Assembly: GCA_034120015.1 (NCBI GenBank) | Contig: JAXEIF010000007.1 | Span: forward strand, 166,146 to 230,145 | Direction: 5' to 3' | DNA length: 64,000 bases | Source: CALXOJ01 sp034120015 | GTDB lineage: Bacteria > Spirochaetota > Spirochaetia > JAFGXN01 | Shown: piece after piece, positions 8,182-17,700 of the stretch | Layout: the number at the start of each line of letters is the position of its first letter | Position numbering within the stretch: position 1 is the first letter of the stretch | Notes under the pieces: generated by a model | What the model was told of the DNA's origin: nothing | Database searches by the model: none | Seen by the model: the letters and a program-made list of their open reading frames with translations, nothing else | Made by a program: the position numbers and the translations under genes

Positions 8182-8273
8182 CATTTAATTATACCATAAA
8201 AAAGAAAATTATTCAATCGAGACAGTCTCAAAAGAGACTTTACTATTCCGGACAAGTACGCTATAATAAGTGA
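8157..8273 (+). CDS. Possible 38-residue basic small protein or leader peptide upstream of trxB
   Basis: An ATG at 8157 is preceded by a textbook AAGGAGG with 5-bp spacing and opens a 38-codon frame that ends with TGA at 8271-8273, nine bases before trxB. The product begins MDKRYFSKAFNY and has 11 Lys/Arg and one acidic residue, so it would be strongly basic. The stop codon touches the ribosome binding site of trxB (TGAGGAG), which would couple the two. The same DNA holds the minus-strand promoter of the flagellar operon, so the frame could be accidental. The strong ribosome binding site is the main support. It may be a regulatory leader peptide for trxB or a small nucleic-acid-binding protein. 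Confidence 0.4.
   Translation: MDKRYFSKAFNYTIKKKIIQSRQSQKRLYYSGQVRYNK
8188..8216 (-). promoter_or_regulatory. Promoter of the flgN-flgK-flgL-fliW-csrA operon
   Basis: On the minus strand TTGAAT (8216-8211), a 17-bp spacer and TATAAT (8193-8188), with an extended -10 (TGG directly before TATAAT). The predicted start near 8181 leaves a leader of about 125 bases before the flgN TTG. This is a housekeeping-type rather than a sigma-28 promoter. Confidence 0.6.
8219..8239. promoter_or_regulatory. Cluster of GAGAC/GTCTC half-sites before trxB (possible operator)
   Basis: GAGAC, GTCTC and GAGAC occur in alternating orientation within 21 bp. They form an 11-bp palindrome (8219-8229) and a hairpin AGTCTC-AAAA-GAGACT (8224-8239). 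The last base overlaps a possible trxB -35 (TTTACT 8239-8244, 17 bp before TATAAT 8262-8267). A redox-responsive regulator site is an inference only. The bases also encode the small ORF. Confidence 0.3.
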
Positions 8274-8282
8274 GGAGTTTAT

Positions 8283-9221
8283 ATGAATACGGATTGGGAC
8301 ATTGTAATTATCGGCAGCGGACCGGCCGGTCTGACAGCTGCTCAATACGCTGCCAGAGCCAATATGAAAACGGTCATACTGGAAGCCCTCTCCCCGGGAG
8401 GCCAGACCCTTCTTATCGACGAGCTTGAAAATTACCCCGGTTTTCCCGAAGCAACCGACGGATTTTCTTTTTCCGAAGCCATGGTTAAACAGGCAAAAAA
8501 ATTCGGATCCGTTATCGAATACACCGGCGCCGCTTCGGTAAAAAAAGAAAACGACCGGTTTACCGTCGAAACAACCGGCAATCAGATACTCACGGCAAAA
8601 GCTGTTATCCTGGCTACCGGCGCCGCACATCGCCCGTTAAATGTTCCCGGTGAAGAACGCCTCTCCGGACGCGGAGTCTCTTACTGTGCCACCTGTGACG
8701 GTCCGTTTTTCAGAAACAAAAAAATTTTTGTTGTCGGCGGCGGTGATACGGCCTGTACCGATGCGGTTTATCTGGCAAAATTAAGCGACCGGGTGACGAT
8801 TGTTCACCGCAAAGACCGGTTCCGGGCTCAAAAAGCAGTCGCCGATAAGGTACTTACCCATCCGAACATCCGGGTCCTGTTTAATACCGAAATCCGGGAA
8901 ATTAAAGGCGCGGACAAAGTCTCATCGGTTGTATTATTCAATAACCGTGACAACACCTCTGTCGAAGAAGATGCCGATGCGGTATTTATCTTTGTCGGAA
9001 CCGTACCCCATACGGAACCCGTTCCGGATGTCGAAAAAGATGAATCGGGATACATCATTACCAATGCATCAATGGAAACATCGATTCCCGGTCTTTTCTG
9101 TGCCGGCGATGTTCGGGCGACACCATTTCGTCAGGTTGTGGTTGCCTGCGGTGAAGGTGCGATTGCGGCTCATGCCGCGGAAGAATATATCGGCAGACTG
9201 ACCGGAACCGAATACCGCTAA
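8283..9221 (+). CDS. trxB: Thioredoxin reductase
   Basis: 312 residues, the standard length of the low-molecular-weight enzyme. FAD-binding GSGPAGLTAAQYAAR is at residues 11-25, the redox-active pair Cys135-Ala-Thr-Cys138 is in SYCATCDGPFF, the NADPH-binding loop is GGGDTA at about 152, and the C-terminal FAD motif is PGLFCAGDVR. It transfers electrons from NADPH to thioredoxin in the cytoplasm and is a main thiol-redox and peroxide-defence enzyme in spirochaetes that lack glutathione. The ATG has GAGGAG. It is followed after 1 bp by the GH3 gene, so the two are in one operon with the GNAT gene. Confidence 0.96.
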   Translation: MNTDWDIVIIGSGPAGLTAAQYAARANMKTVILEALSPGGQTLLIDELENYPGFPEATDGFSFSEAMVKQAKKFGSVIEYTGAASVKKENDRFTVETTGNQILTAKAVILATGAAHRPLNVPGEERLSGRGVSYCATCDGPFFRNKKIFVVGGGDTACTDAVYLAKLSDRVTIVHRKDRFRAQKAVADKVLTHPNIRVLFNTEIREIKGADKVSSVVLFNNRDNTSVEEDADAVFIFVGTVPHTEPVPDVEKDESGYIITNASMETSIPGLFCAGDVRATPFRQVVVACGEGAIAAHAAEEYIGRLTGTEYR

Positions 9222-9222
9222 T

Positions 9223-10869
9223 ATGAAGAAAATACCGGCACTTCTTTTTCTCTTTCTGGAATTTTCCTCTTTCGGTCTCTCCTTCTTTCAGCGCGCCCTC
9301 TCCGACACGGAGCTTATCGAAGCGATAGTTTCCGAAATGACAGCCGAAGAAAAAATCGGACAGCTCTTTATGCTCGGTTATCTGGAAGAAGAGCCCGATT
9401 CGTTTATTTTGGAAGAAATTAAAGCCGGGCGCGTCGGCAACGTTAAAGTTTTCGGCTGGAATGCGACCGATACAGATAAAGTCGCCTCGGCCGTAGCCGA
9501 AATGCAGAAAGCCGCATCCCGAACCCGTTTTTCGATTCCGCTGATTGTGGCGACCGACCAGGAGGGAGGATGGGTGCGCCACGTAAAGGGAAAAACTTCC
9601 GTTACACCGGGAAATAACGCCATCGGAGCCACGGGACAGCTTTACGATGCATACGAAAGCGGCCGCCTGATTGCCGCCGAACTGCGGGTTTTGGGAATTA
9701 ACATGAATTTTGCCCCCGTTGTCGATCTTTTCGACGATCCAGAAGCCGATTTAATCGGACCGAGAACCTTTTCCGGCAATCCGAAAGAGACTGCGGCTTT
9801 GGCCATTGCCTTCTTTCACGGACAGGAGGCTTCCCGTGTTCTCAGCACTGCCAAACATTTTCCGGGACACGGCCGAACGGGAATTGACTCTCACGTCTAT
9901 ATGCCGCGAATCAATCTCTCCGAGTCGCAACTGAAAAGTCATGAACTCATTCCGTTTGCCGCTCTGGTGAAAGAAAAGATCCCGGCGATCATGTCCGGTC
10001 ATTTAAATTTTCCCAAAATTACGGGGGCGGGAACCTCGGCTTCTCTTTCTCCCCATGTTTTAAAAGATCTGCTTCGCGACGAAATGAAATACGACGGATT
10101 GATTATTACAGACGATCTGCTGATGGGCGGAGCCCAAAAACCGGGTGTCGGTTATCCGCATATTATAGCGGAATGCATCCGTGCCGGAAACGATATTGTC
10201 CTGATCTCCAAAGACTACCGTTACTACAAAGACGCATTTGCCGATGTCCTTCGGAGTTACCGCACCGACGAAACTTTCCGTCAGGACGTTGATCGGGCTG
10301 TCAGACATGTCCTGAAAGCCAAAACAGCTTATCTACGGCGTGACGACAGGGTCCCTCTTTACCCGACCCCAAAAGAGGCCTCCCAGCTGCCTCTCGCGGA
10401 ATCGGTCCGCTACCAGCAGTCCCTGGCATTGCGTGCCGTTACGGTTCCGGGAAGATTGAAACCCGTCGACAAAGCCGCACCTCTGCTGCTGGCCGGAAGC
10501 TACAGCAACCTGGGAAAAGCCGGAAAAATGATTTATAAAAATTCGGACTTTTTTTTCATAAAGGATTTCAGCCGTGGCACCAATCAGTACGAAGTTGCCG
10601 ACGCCATTATCTCGGCTTCCGAAAACGGTCGGAAAAAAATCGTTTTGCTGATTTCCGATACGGAAACAGCCGCCGTCGGCCGCGTACTGATTGACAGAAA
10701 AATTCCCTTTATTATTTTTTCTTCTCTTAACCCCTACCTTGCCAAAAATATTCTTCGCCCCGGACAGGAAATTGTCTATTTATACGGCGTCGGATTCGAA
10801 TCGTTTCGGGCCGCGTTCTCGGTCCTGGCCGGAGATTTTACACCGACAGGACATTTGCCGATACAATGA
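9223..10869 (+). CDS. Glycoside hydrolase family 3 protein, NagZ-like beta-N-acetylhexosaminidase
   Basis: 548 residues. A hydrophobic N-terminus of about 20 residues looks like a signal peptide, so it is probably exported to the periplasm. The GH3 barrel shows DQEGGWVRH (about 112-120), KHFPGHG (211-217) followed by DSH (222-224, the NagZ His-Asp dyad loop), and the nucleophile Asp297 in IITDDLLMGG. This motif set is that of enzymes that release N-acetylglucosamine from peptidoglycan muropeptides or from chitin and mucin oligosaccharides. After the barrel, residues 380-548 form a second alpha/beta domain of the GH3 C-terminal type. The gene follows trxB by 1 bp and its TGA overlaps the ATG of the GNAT gene. 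Confidence 0.88.
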   Translation: MKKIPALLFLFLEFSSFGLSFFQRALSDTELIEAIVSEMTAEEKIGQLFMLGYLEEEPDSFILEEIKAGRVGNVKVFGWNATDTDKVASAVAEMQKAASRTRFSIPLIVATDQEGGWVRHVKGKTSVTPGNNAIGATGQLYDAYESGRLIAAELRVLGINMNFAPVVDLFDDPEADLIGPRTFSGNPKETAALAIAFFHGQEASRVLSTAKHFPGHGRTGIDSHVYMPRINLSESQLKSHELIPFAALVKEKIPAIMSGHLNFPKITGAGTSASLSPHVLKDLLRDEMKYDGLIITDDLLMGGAQKPGVGYPHIIAECIRAGNDIVLISKDYRYYKDAFADVLRSYRTDETFRQDVDRAVRHVLKAKTAYLRRDDRVPLYPTPKEASQLPLAESVRYQQSLALRAVTVPGRLKPVDKAAPLLLAGSYSNLGKAGKMIYKNSDFFFIKDFSRGTNQYEVADAIISASENGRKKIVLLISDTETAAVGRVLIDRKIPFIIFSSLNPYLAKNILRPGQEIVYLYGVGFESFRAAFSVLAGDFTPTGHLPIQ

Positions 10870-11729
10870 TGCCGTTACAGTGGATTTCTGTTACAACCGA
10901 AAATTTTCCTCATTATCATCGGTTTTTGTCCGAACAGGAGCCTCACTCTCTGAACATTCTTGCGTCACTGCCGCTTCGTAACGGCAAACGCGTACTGCCG
11001 CCGCCGTACACAGTCAGAAATTTCTTTCTGCGCACGGGAAGCCGTATAGTCGGCGCCGCCTCACTGACAGCCAACGGCATTCTGTACTGCCACACACTTC
11101 TGCCGCTGAAACGTGAAGATATAAAACCGCTGTGGGATGCTGCCGGCGAGTGTCCGCGCGGTCTTTTCCAGATTGCCGCTTCATACCCGGCTTCCGAAAT
11201 GTTTAAGGAAACCCTCCCGAAGCCGGCTTCCGTTACCGATTTTTATGTCATGCACCGTCCCGTTGTTTCGTACCCGTTTACACAAATCGAACCGGGAATT
11301 TACAGGGCAACGGAAGAAGACATCGGCAGACTTCTTCCCGTTCATTACCGCTATTACGAAGAAGAAGTTTACCTTTACAATAACACACCGCCGGCAAAAA
11401 TCATTGAAAATAACCTGAAACTGTTAATCCGCAATTATCGGGTTTATTTTCTTTCCGACGATAAAGGCAAAATTTTATCGAAACTGAACACGACACTGAC
11501 GGGAGAACGCTATGTCCAACTGGGAGGTGTCTATACCGAACGGGAATTCCGAAGAAAAGGCTATGCCAAAAAACTGCTGAACTGGTTTTTAATCAACGAG
11601 CTTCCAAAAATCGGAAAATCCGTCTCCCTGTTCGTCAAAAAAAAGAACGAAAAGGCTCTCCAACTCTACCGCAGATGCGGTTTCGAGGAAATCGGAGAGA
11701 AAACGCTGATTTATTTCGATCTCGATTAA
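10866..11729 (+). CDS. GNAT-family N-acetyltransferase
   Basis: 287 residues. The C-terminal half is a GNAT fold: motif A, GVYTEREFRRKGYAKKLL, with the acetyl-CoA-binding R/K-x-x-G-x-A loop, and motif B, NEKALQLYRRCGFEEIGE. The N-terminal 130 residues are unlike the core and may be a second, degenerate acetyltransferase or substrate-binding domain. The substrate is not predictable. Its ATG overlaps the stop of the GH3 gene (ATGATG), so the genes are coupled, which might hint at an amino-sugar or peptidoglycan-derived substrate. Its stop shares four bases (TTAA) with the stop of the convergent gene. Confidence 0.8.
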   Translation: MMPLQWISVTTENFPHYHRFLSEQEPHSLNILASLPLRNGKRVLPPPYTVRNFFLRTGSRIVGAASLTANGILYCHTLLPLKREDIKPLWDAAGECPRGLFQIAASYPASEMFKETLPKPASVTDFYVMHRPVVSYPFTQIEPGIYRATEEDIGRLLPVHYRYYEEEVYLYNNTPPAKIIENNLKLLIRNYRVYFLSDDKGKILSKLNTTLTGERYVQLGGVYTEREFRRKGYAKKLLNWFLINELPKIGKSVSLFVKKKNEKALQLYRRCGFEEIGEKTLIYFDLD

Positions 11730-12958
11730 AACAGATAAATCGGATGCGAATCGGGATTTTTACCGAAATAGGTCACATCATCAACCACTTTAACGGCGTC
11801 CCCCTTCAGTACCGCAAACAGAAAGCGTTCGATTCCCAAACCGCCTCCAAACGTTGCCGGGAAATAACGCTGTCCGTCTTTCGAAAGGGCATGTGCAGCA
11901 CACAAAAACGGTCCGTAACCTTCCAGATCTTCCGGGTTCAGTAATTCTCCTTCTTTTGAGAAATGCGGCCTGACCTTTAATATTTTGTTATCGATTAACC
12001 GTTCGACAATCGGTTCGTAAAGCCACTCCCTCAGGGCTCCGGAAAGTATTTCATACGGCTGCCCCCACTCTCCGTCTGCGGAACGGGAGCGGGCACAAAG
12101 ATCGTAATTATAGATTTGTTCCGATTTGAATTCGGAAAGCGGGATTTTTGTTCCGTCTTCGCTCAGATAGGGATAAATCAAATCATAGTTTTCACGCATC
12201 AGACCGGTAATCCAAAAAAAATGAGTACGGAAAGTTTCTCCCAAAGGAGCTTCGAACGCTTTGGTTCCCGTCAGACGAACCGCCTCGTCACGGGTAATCC
12301 GCGGAAAAGGAATTTCGGGAACAGTCAGCGAAACTTTCAGAGCTTTCAGGTCGTCCGCATTTTTTTCCACTATTTCCGTCACGGCCGCTACAATCAGCCG
12401 TTCAAAGAAAGAGAGCGCCGTTTCCATTTCTCCCTTCAAAATCGACTCGACCTTTTCCGTCTGAAAATAGTATTCCTCCAAAGTCGGACGGTAAGAGCGG
12501 CGCAGCTCTATATCCATTTGCGAAAAATCAATCAGATATTTCCCGCGCTGCGTTCCGTTGGGATCCTCGATTTCGAGACGGATATTGGGTGAATCGACAA
12601 AAATTCCCTTCACTTTTGGATTAAAACAGGCCAGAAACTTCGAATAAATCATCGAATGGGTTGTTTTATAAGACTGACCTTTATAGCGGATCGTCGGAGA
12701 ATGTTCGATATCGTGAGCCAGAGGATCTGTAACGGGACTCAGTGAAACATGCTCCAAATTCAGCAATCCCTCTTCTGTCAGAAAGCGAATCATCGACGTT
12801 ACAAACGTAGTACGAATCCGCATGGCATGATACAGCGTATCACCGTTCCATTTTGTCAGATAATTTTTTTCGATAAACTCGCTCAAACTGCTACCGTTCT
12901 GATTCAAAGCATTGGCAAACCTGGCCAACGCGCCTCCGATTGATGAAGACGATTCCAT
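11726..12958 (-). CDS. Class II aminoacyl-tRNA-synthetase-like protein (Asp/Asn type catalytic core)
   Basis: 410 residues from an ATG with AGGAG seven bases upstream; the frame extends further but the upstream part is not protein-like. The C-terminal 300 residues form a class II synthetase core: a motif-2-like segment SPNIRLEIED, the following LIDFSQMDIEL that mirrors the FTQLDIEM strand of AspRS/AsnRS, and motif 3 FGGGLGIERFLFAVL. No OB-fold anticodon-binding domain is visible; the first 90 residues are helical and unrelated. Such stand-alone cores include archaeal-type asparagine synthetase and amino-acid ligases that modify proteins or RNA. The conserved motifs suggest an adenylating enzyme, but the substrate is unknown. 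It is divergent from the SET-domain gene. Confidence 0.7.
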   Translation of the reverse strand: MESSSSIGGALARFANALNQNGSSLSEFIEKNYLTKWNGDTLYHAMRIRTTFVTSMIRFLTEEGLLNLEHVSLSPVTDPLAHDIEHSPTIRYKGQSYKTTHSMIYSKFLACFNPKVKGIFVDSPNIRLEIEDPNGTQRGKYLIDFSQMDIELRRSYRPTLEEYYFQTEKVESILKGEMETALSFFERLIVAAVTEIVEKNADDLKALKVSLTVPEIPFPRITRDEAVRLTGTKAFEAPLGETFRTHFFWITGLMRENYDLIYPYLSEDGTKIPLSEFKSEQIYNYDLCARSRSADGEWGQPYEILSGALREWLYEPIVERLIDNKILKVRPHFSKEGELLNPEDLEGYGPFLCAAHALSKDGQRYFPATFGGGLGIERFLFAVLKGDAVKVVDDVTYFGKNPDSHPIYLF

Positions 12959-13067
12959 AAGATACTCCTGACATATACTACACCGAATTGCAATTTTCTG
13001 CAATCGGATTTCCGATACGAATCTGTTTTTCTGTTTTCTTTTCCCGAAAATTGTGTTAAAATAAGGC

Positions 13068-13673
13068 ATGAAACCGCCATATCCGCCCGATTTTACCGAA
13101 CTGCGCCAAAACAAAATCGTCCGTCAGCCGATATACAACGCATCAGTTTACTATAAAAACAACAGAACCGAATTCGATGCTCTGCTGAGAAAATACAAAA
13201 AGAAAATCGAAACGGGGATATCCGCAGCAACGGAAGTCCGCCCTTCGCCCGTTCACGGATACGGTCTTTTTGCCGCAGAAGAATTAAAGGAAGGCGACTG
13301 GATCGGACAGTATACGGGCGAACAGCGCTGGGCGCTGCCCTTTTCGCGGCACACCGACTACGCATGGAGCATACCGGCACCGACTCTGCCGCGGCTGGAA
13401 ATTAATGCCCGCCGTTGCGGTAACGAATTGAGATTTGCAAACCATTCCTTTGACCCCAATGCCGTTGCCGATCATCTTCTTTATAAAGAACACTGGATTA
13501 TCATTTTCTATGCCGCACGTACAATCCGCAGGAATGAGGAAATCTTCATCGATTACGGTGAAGCCTATTGGAGCACACCCCGACGTGAGCTTCACGTCTC
13601 CCCCGAACTCTTCGAGGTACTCAAGAAAACGCCTGCAACGCTGACACCGACGGAGGAATACAAAAAATTATGA
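13068..13673 (+). CDS. SET-domain protein (putative protein lysine methyltransferase)
   Basis: 201 residues. After about 60 basic, helical residues there is a compact SET domain: HGYGLFAAEELKEGDWIGQY (S-adenosylmethionine-binding GxG-type start), RFANHSFDPNA (the knot-forming NHS motif) and EEIFIDYGEAYW (the catalytic Tyr region). It lacks the cysteine-rich pre- and post-SET modules. Bacterial SET proteins are scattered and often methylate host or bacterial proteins; the target here is unknown. A TAAAAT -10-like box at 13057-13062 would start the message almost at the ATG, so it could be leaderless. Its last four bases overlap the ATG of the exonuclease gene, so the two are co-transcribed. 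Confidence 0.8.
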   Translation: MKPPYPPDFTELRQNKIVRQPIYNASVYYKNNRTEFDALLRKYKKKIETGISAATEVRPSPVHGYGLFAAEELKEGDWIGQYTGEQRWALPFSRHTDYAWSIPAPTLPRLEINARRCGNELRFANHSFDPNAVADHLLYKEHWIIIFYAARTIRRNEEIFIDYGEAYWSTPRRELHVSPELFEVLKKTPATLTPTEEYKKL

Positions 13674-14440
13674 AAATCATTTCGTGGAATGTCAACGGAA
13701 TCCGATCCGCCGACGAAAAAGGTCTTTTCGAATTTATGCAATCGGCCGATGCCGACTGCTTCTGTCTTCAGGAAACCAAAGCGCAGGAAAGCTGCCTGAA
13801 AAAACATTTTAAAGAATTCGAACCGTATAACGTTTACTTTGCCGATGCAAAGCGCAAAGGTTACAGCGGCGTCGCTGTGTACACCAAACGAACACCCGAT
13901 CGGATCGAAACGCTGGGAATCGAAGAGTTTGACGACGAAGGACGAACGCTCGTTCTCTATTTCGGAAAACGGGTTTTGATCAACGCCTACTTTCCCAACA
14001 GCCAGGAAGGCGGAAAACGGCTCGATTACAAGCTGCGGTTCTGCATGGCCATGCAGGATCGGCTTGACCGGTTAACGGCCGAAGGCTATGAAACGGTTTT
14101 ATGCGGCGACTACAACATCGCCCCCTTTCCGATTGATTTAAAGAATCCGAAATCGAATGAAGCCAATCCCGGCTACCTTCCGGAAGAACGCGCCTGGATG
14201 AAACAGTTTCTGGAGTCAGGTTACACCGACTGCTACCGGCTTTTTTACCCGGATCGGATTGATGCGTATACCTGGTGGAGTTACCGTTTTCAGGCGCGCA
14301 GCCGGAATATCGGGTGGCGGATCGACTTTTTCTGCGTCAATCCGCCGTTAAAGACAAAAGTCGATGCCTGTGAAATCCTTGACAAGGTGACAGGTTCGGA
14401 TCACTGTCCGATTCAGTTGGAACTCGGTGAAGACGACTGA
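13670..14440 (+). CDS. xth: Exodeoxyribonuclease III / AP endonuclease
   Basis: 256 residues, the full length of ExoIII. MKIISWNVNGIRSA holds the first metal-site Asn, LQETKAQ the catalytic Glu, VLCGDYNIAP the Asp/Asn pair, and GSDHCPIQLEL the catalytic His. The enzyme cuts DNA at abasic sites in base excision repair and has 3'-5' exonuclease activity on duplex DNA. It is coupled to the SET gene by an ATGA overlap. Its 3' end overlaps the end of the HIT gene on the other strand by 28 bp. Confidence 0.95.
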   Translation: MKIISWNVNGIRSADEKGLFEFMQSADADCFCLQETKAQESCLKKHFKEFEPYNVYFADAKRKGYSGVAVYTKRTPDRIETLGIEEFDDEGRTLVLYFGKRVLINAYFPNSQEGGKRLDYKLRFCMAMQDRLDRLTAEGYETVLCGDYNIAPFPIDLKNPKSNEANPGYLPEERAWMKQFLESGYTDCYRLFYPDRIDAYTWWSYRFQARSRNIGWRIDFFCVNPPLKTKVDACEILDKVTGSDHCPIQLELGEDD

Positions 14441-14778
14441 TACGGAGGCCACCCCATTTTTATCCCGCCGAGCAGATGCAGATGAATATGCTCCACCTCC
14501 TGCCCTCCGTCGACACCGTTATTAAAAACAATTCTGTAGCCGTTCTTTAATCCCAAAAGAGCGGCTACTTTTTGAGCAGAAACCATAAGCCGTCCCATAA
14601 CTGCCGAATCCTCATCACGAAGATTTTCGATACGTGCAATGTGTTGTTTCGGAATAATCAAAACATGAACCGGCGCCTGCGGACTGATATCGTAAAACGC
14701 ATAAACCGTCTCGTCTTCGTAAACTTTTTTCGACGGAATTTCTCCGGCAATAATCCGGCAAAACAGACAGGATTCCAT
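14413..14778 (-). CDS. HIT family nucleotide-binding hydrolase (HinT-like)
   Basis: 121 residues, a single histidine-triad domain. The N-terminal CLFCRIIAGEIPSKKVYED, with a CxxC, and the C-terminal triad VEHIHLHLLGG are typical of HinT proteins that hydrolyse AMP-lysine or other phosphoramidates, with broad housekeeping roles. The ATG has AAGGAG eight bases upstream. It lies 12 bp after the long coiled-coil gene on the same strand, so it is probably expressed with it. It is convergent with xth. Confidence 0.93.
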   Translation of the reverse strand: MESCLFCRIIAGEIPSKKVYEDETVYAFYDISPQAPVHVLIIPKQHIARIENLRDEDSAVMGRLMVSAQKVAALLGLKNGYRIVFNNGVDGGQEVEHIHLHLLGGIKMGWPPYQSSSPSSN

Positions 14779-14790
14779 GACAACTTCTCC

Positions 14791-17700
14791 TTATTTGTTC
14801 AAATTCATTTCGATGATCAGCTGAACTTCACCGACACCGATATTCAGTTTCTTGGCTATATCACCGGCACTCCACCCCTGTTGAGCCAGTCTTAAGACCA
14901 AATCGGTCTGATCGACTTTTCCCTTTCCTTCGGAAGCGGAGACCTCGTAAACTTCTTTCAGTGTCGCCAGATTTTTGGCGGCCGTATTATTCAGCTGAAC
15001 CAGCCGGGACTCGGTATCGGCAAGCCACTGCCGCGCTTTGTTTGTCGATTCGATTTTTGCATCGATATCACTCAGCATGGAATCAAGCCCCATCAGTTTA
15101 TCGACGGCAAAATCGGCACGTTCTTTATTGGTATTCAGCACATCGATCCGTTTCGATGCGGCTGCCAGTTTACCGAGAAAATCATTAAAAGAAGCCTCGA
15201 AATTTTTAATCCGCGTTTCCAGCTCCTGCATTTCCTCAAAGTTTTTATCGATTCCGACCGTTGCATGATTGAGAACATGTTCTTTTTTCTCCAGACGGGA
15301 ATACTGATCCTCAACCTGTTTTTCCAAATCATCGAGCTGGCGCAAACGGGCCTGCATTTCCATAACCACATCGTTGGAAGAAGTCACTTTATCGATACGG
15401 GAATTGATTTCCGCCGAAGTATCACGTAAGCGCTTGAAATCCTTCTCCAGATCGTCGACTGTCCGTTTGTTGGCCTGCAGCTGTCCCAATTTTCCGGTAA
15501 TATCGGCTTCAATGGCTTTCACTTTTGCCAGAGTAGTATCGATATCCTTGAATTCCTTCTTTTTAATAACCAGCTGATCGATTTCGTTACGCAAAGCGGC
15601 AATATCTTCCGTCAGCTTTTTCTTCATTAAATCGGCCCGCTCAAACAGCTTTGTCTGTGCTTCGAAATCACGAATTCGTTTCGTGATCTCATCCAAACGG
15701 AAGCTCAAATTCTTACGTCCCTCTTCGACATCATTATGAAGTTTCTGCTGAACGGCCTCGATTTTTTCACGGGTATCGGCACTCGACTGACGGAAATCGC
15801 GTGTTTTATAATCCAATTCGTTCAGCAAAGTATCCGTTTTGTAATTGAATTCGGCATAAAATTCTTCGTATTTCTTGTTAAGCTCGACAAGAGCGTTGTC
15901 CGATTTTTGCCGCAAATCGGCCACCAGCTTTTCGATATCCTGTCCGACAATGAGAATGGCTTTTGACAGGTCGTCGATTTCCCGTTTCGATTTTTCGATA
16001 ACACCGTCTTTTTGAGCCGCAAACGTATCCTTGATGATATTGACATTTTCGGAAACGGATGTTTTCAAATCGGCATATTTGGCTTTCAAATCGGCTTCCG
16101 TATTCTTCATCTGCTGAATCACGTTCGAATGCATCACCTTTAAATCGGAGTGGGATGTTTCGAAGCGTTTCATGAGATCGGAAATATCTTCTTCCAACTT
16201 GTTTTTGGCCGTTTCAACCGTTTCTTCGAGATTTTTCTGATGTTCTCCCAGTTTGGCCGTAACAGACATATCGTATTTGGAAAATTCGACCTCGAATGCA
16301 CTTTGAGCCTCATTCTGAATACCCTCGATATTTTTCCGTATCAGAATTTTGAAATCTTCGATTTCCTTTTCGTTATGCAGAGCATCGAAAGAAATCTTCT
16401 CCTGCAGAGCCTGAATCCGGTTGTTCAAATGAACAAATTCCTGATCGGTCTGCTCTTCGATTTTTTTCAGACCTTCCGCAATCGAAGCCCGCCGTTCCTG
16501 CTCCGCCTCCGCCTGATGGCGCCGCGACTCGGCCAGCATCTGCTCCATATCTTTTTCAGCCTGCTGCTGCCACTCGATAACCTTGACATTCAGCGCATCG
16601 GTCCGTTCGCGCAGGTCGGCAAAAAACTGATCCTCGTAAATCGACATTTGCTTACCGGTACTTTCGTATGCAGCCGCCTTAATGGCTTCGATCTCTTTAC
16701 CGATACCGTCGATTGTGGCATGTATTTTGCTGTAGCCCTCCTCGGTTTTCTGCCATTCCGCATTCCGACGCTCATCCACTTCGGCCGCAAAACCGTCGAG
16801 TACCGCATCGGTACGCTGTTTCAGTTTTTCCATTGAAACGGAAACCTCTCCCATGTAACGCGTGAGGTCGGCTTCGACATTATCGATTTGCGATACCTTA
16901 TAATCGAAATGAGCCTTATGTTCTTCAAACAAATGATTCAAACCCTCGACTTTCGTCTCGAGATCGGCCGACAACGCGGCCAGTGCCTTTTTAAACCGGG
17001 CATCGGCATCCTCGATCATCCGGGAACCCGACGAATCAATCTCGGCGGAAATATGATCCAGTTTTTTCGTATTTTCCACCAGACGGTTTTCCGACTGTGT
17101 CAGTTCTCCCGTAATACGCGTTTCGAACGATTCCATATCCGAGCTGACCTGAGCAATGAAGTTATCCAAATCCTCTTTCAGCCGCTGTCTCGAATTTTCC
17201 GTTTCCGTCAGCATTCGGGTCAGTTTTTCACGGTTGGATGTATCGGCTTCATGCAATGCTCCCGAAATCGCCGATTTCAGCTGTTCCAGTTCTTTCTTCG
17301 ACTCTTCTTTTTTCAGTTCGACTTCGCTTCGCATTTCGCCGAAATGACGCAGAATTTCCGCATTGGTTGTTTCGATTTTTCCGAAAAGAGACGACAGATA
17401 GGATTCCAGCTCCTTTTCCGATTTTCCGGCACGGCTTTCGATATCACGACGGAGATTTTCGAAAATATCGTCTTCCAGTTTCAGAGAGCGGTCCACAGCC
17501 ATCTGAATGTTACGCTGATAACGGGTTTCCACATCTTCGGCCTGGGCTTTAAATCTCTCGAGACGTTTATCGACGGAAACCCCGGCCGCTTCCAATTGCG
17601 ACAAAACAGCCGCCAGATCCCGCTTCTGTTTTTCCTGAAGTATCGACAGATCCTTTTCGATACGGCTTTTGGCATCCGTTACCTTGGCATCGAAAATTGC

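Noticed and set aside
8175..8630. A 151-codon frame on the minus strand over trxB
   Set aside because: It is antisense to the trxB start and shows Cys/Phe/Gly shadow composition; the trxB motifs are decisive.
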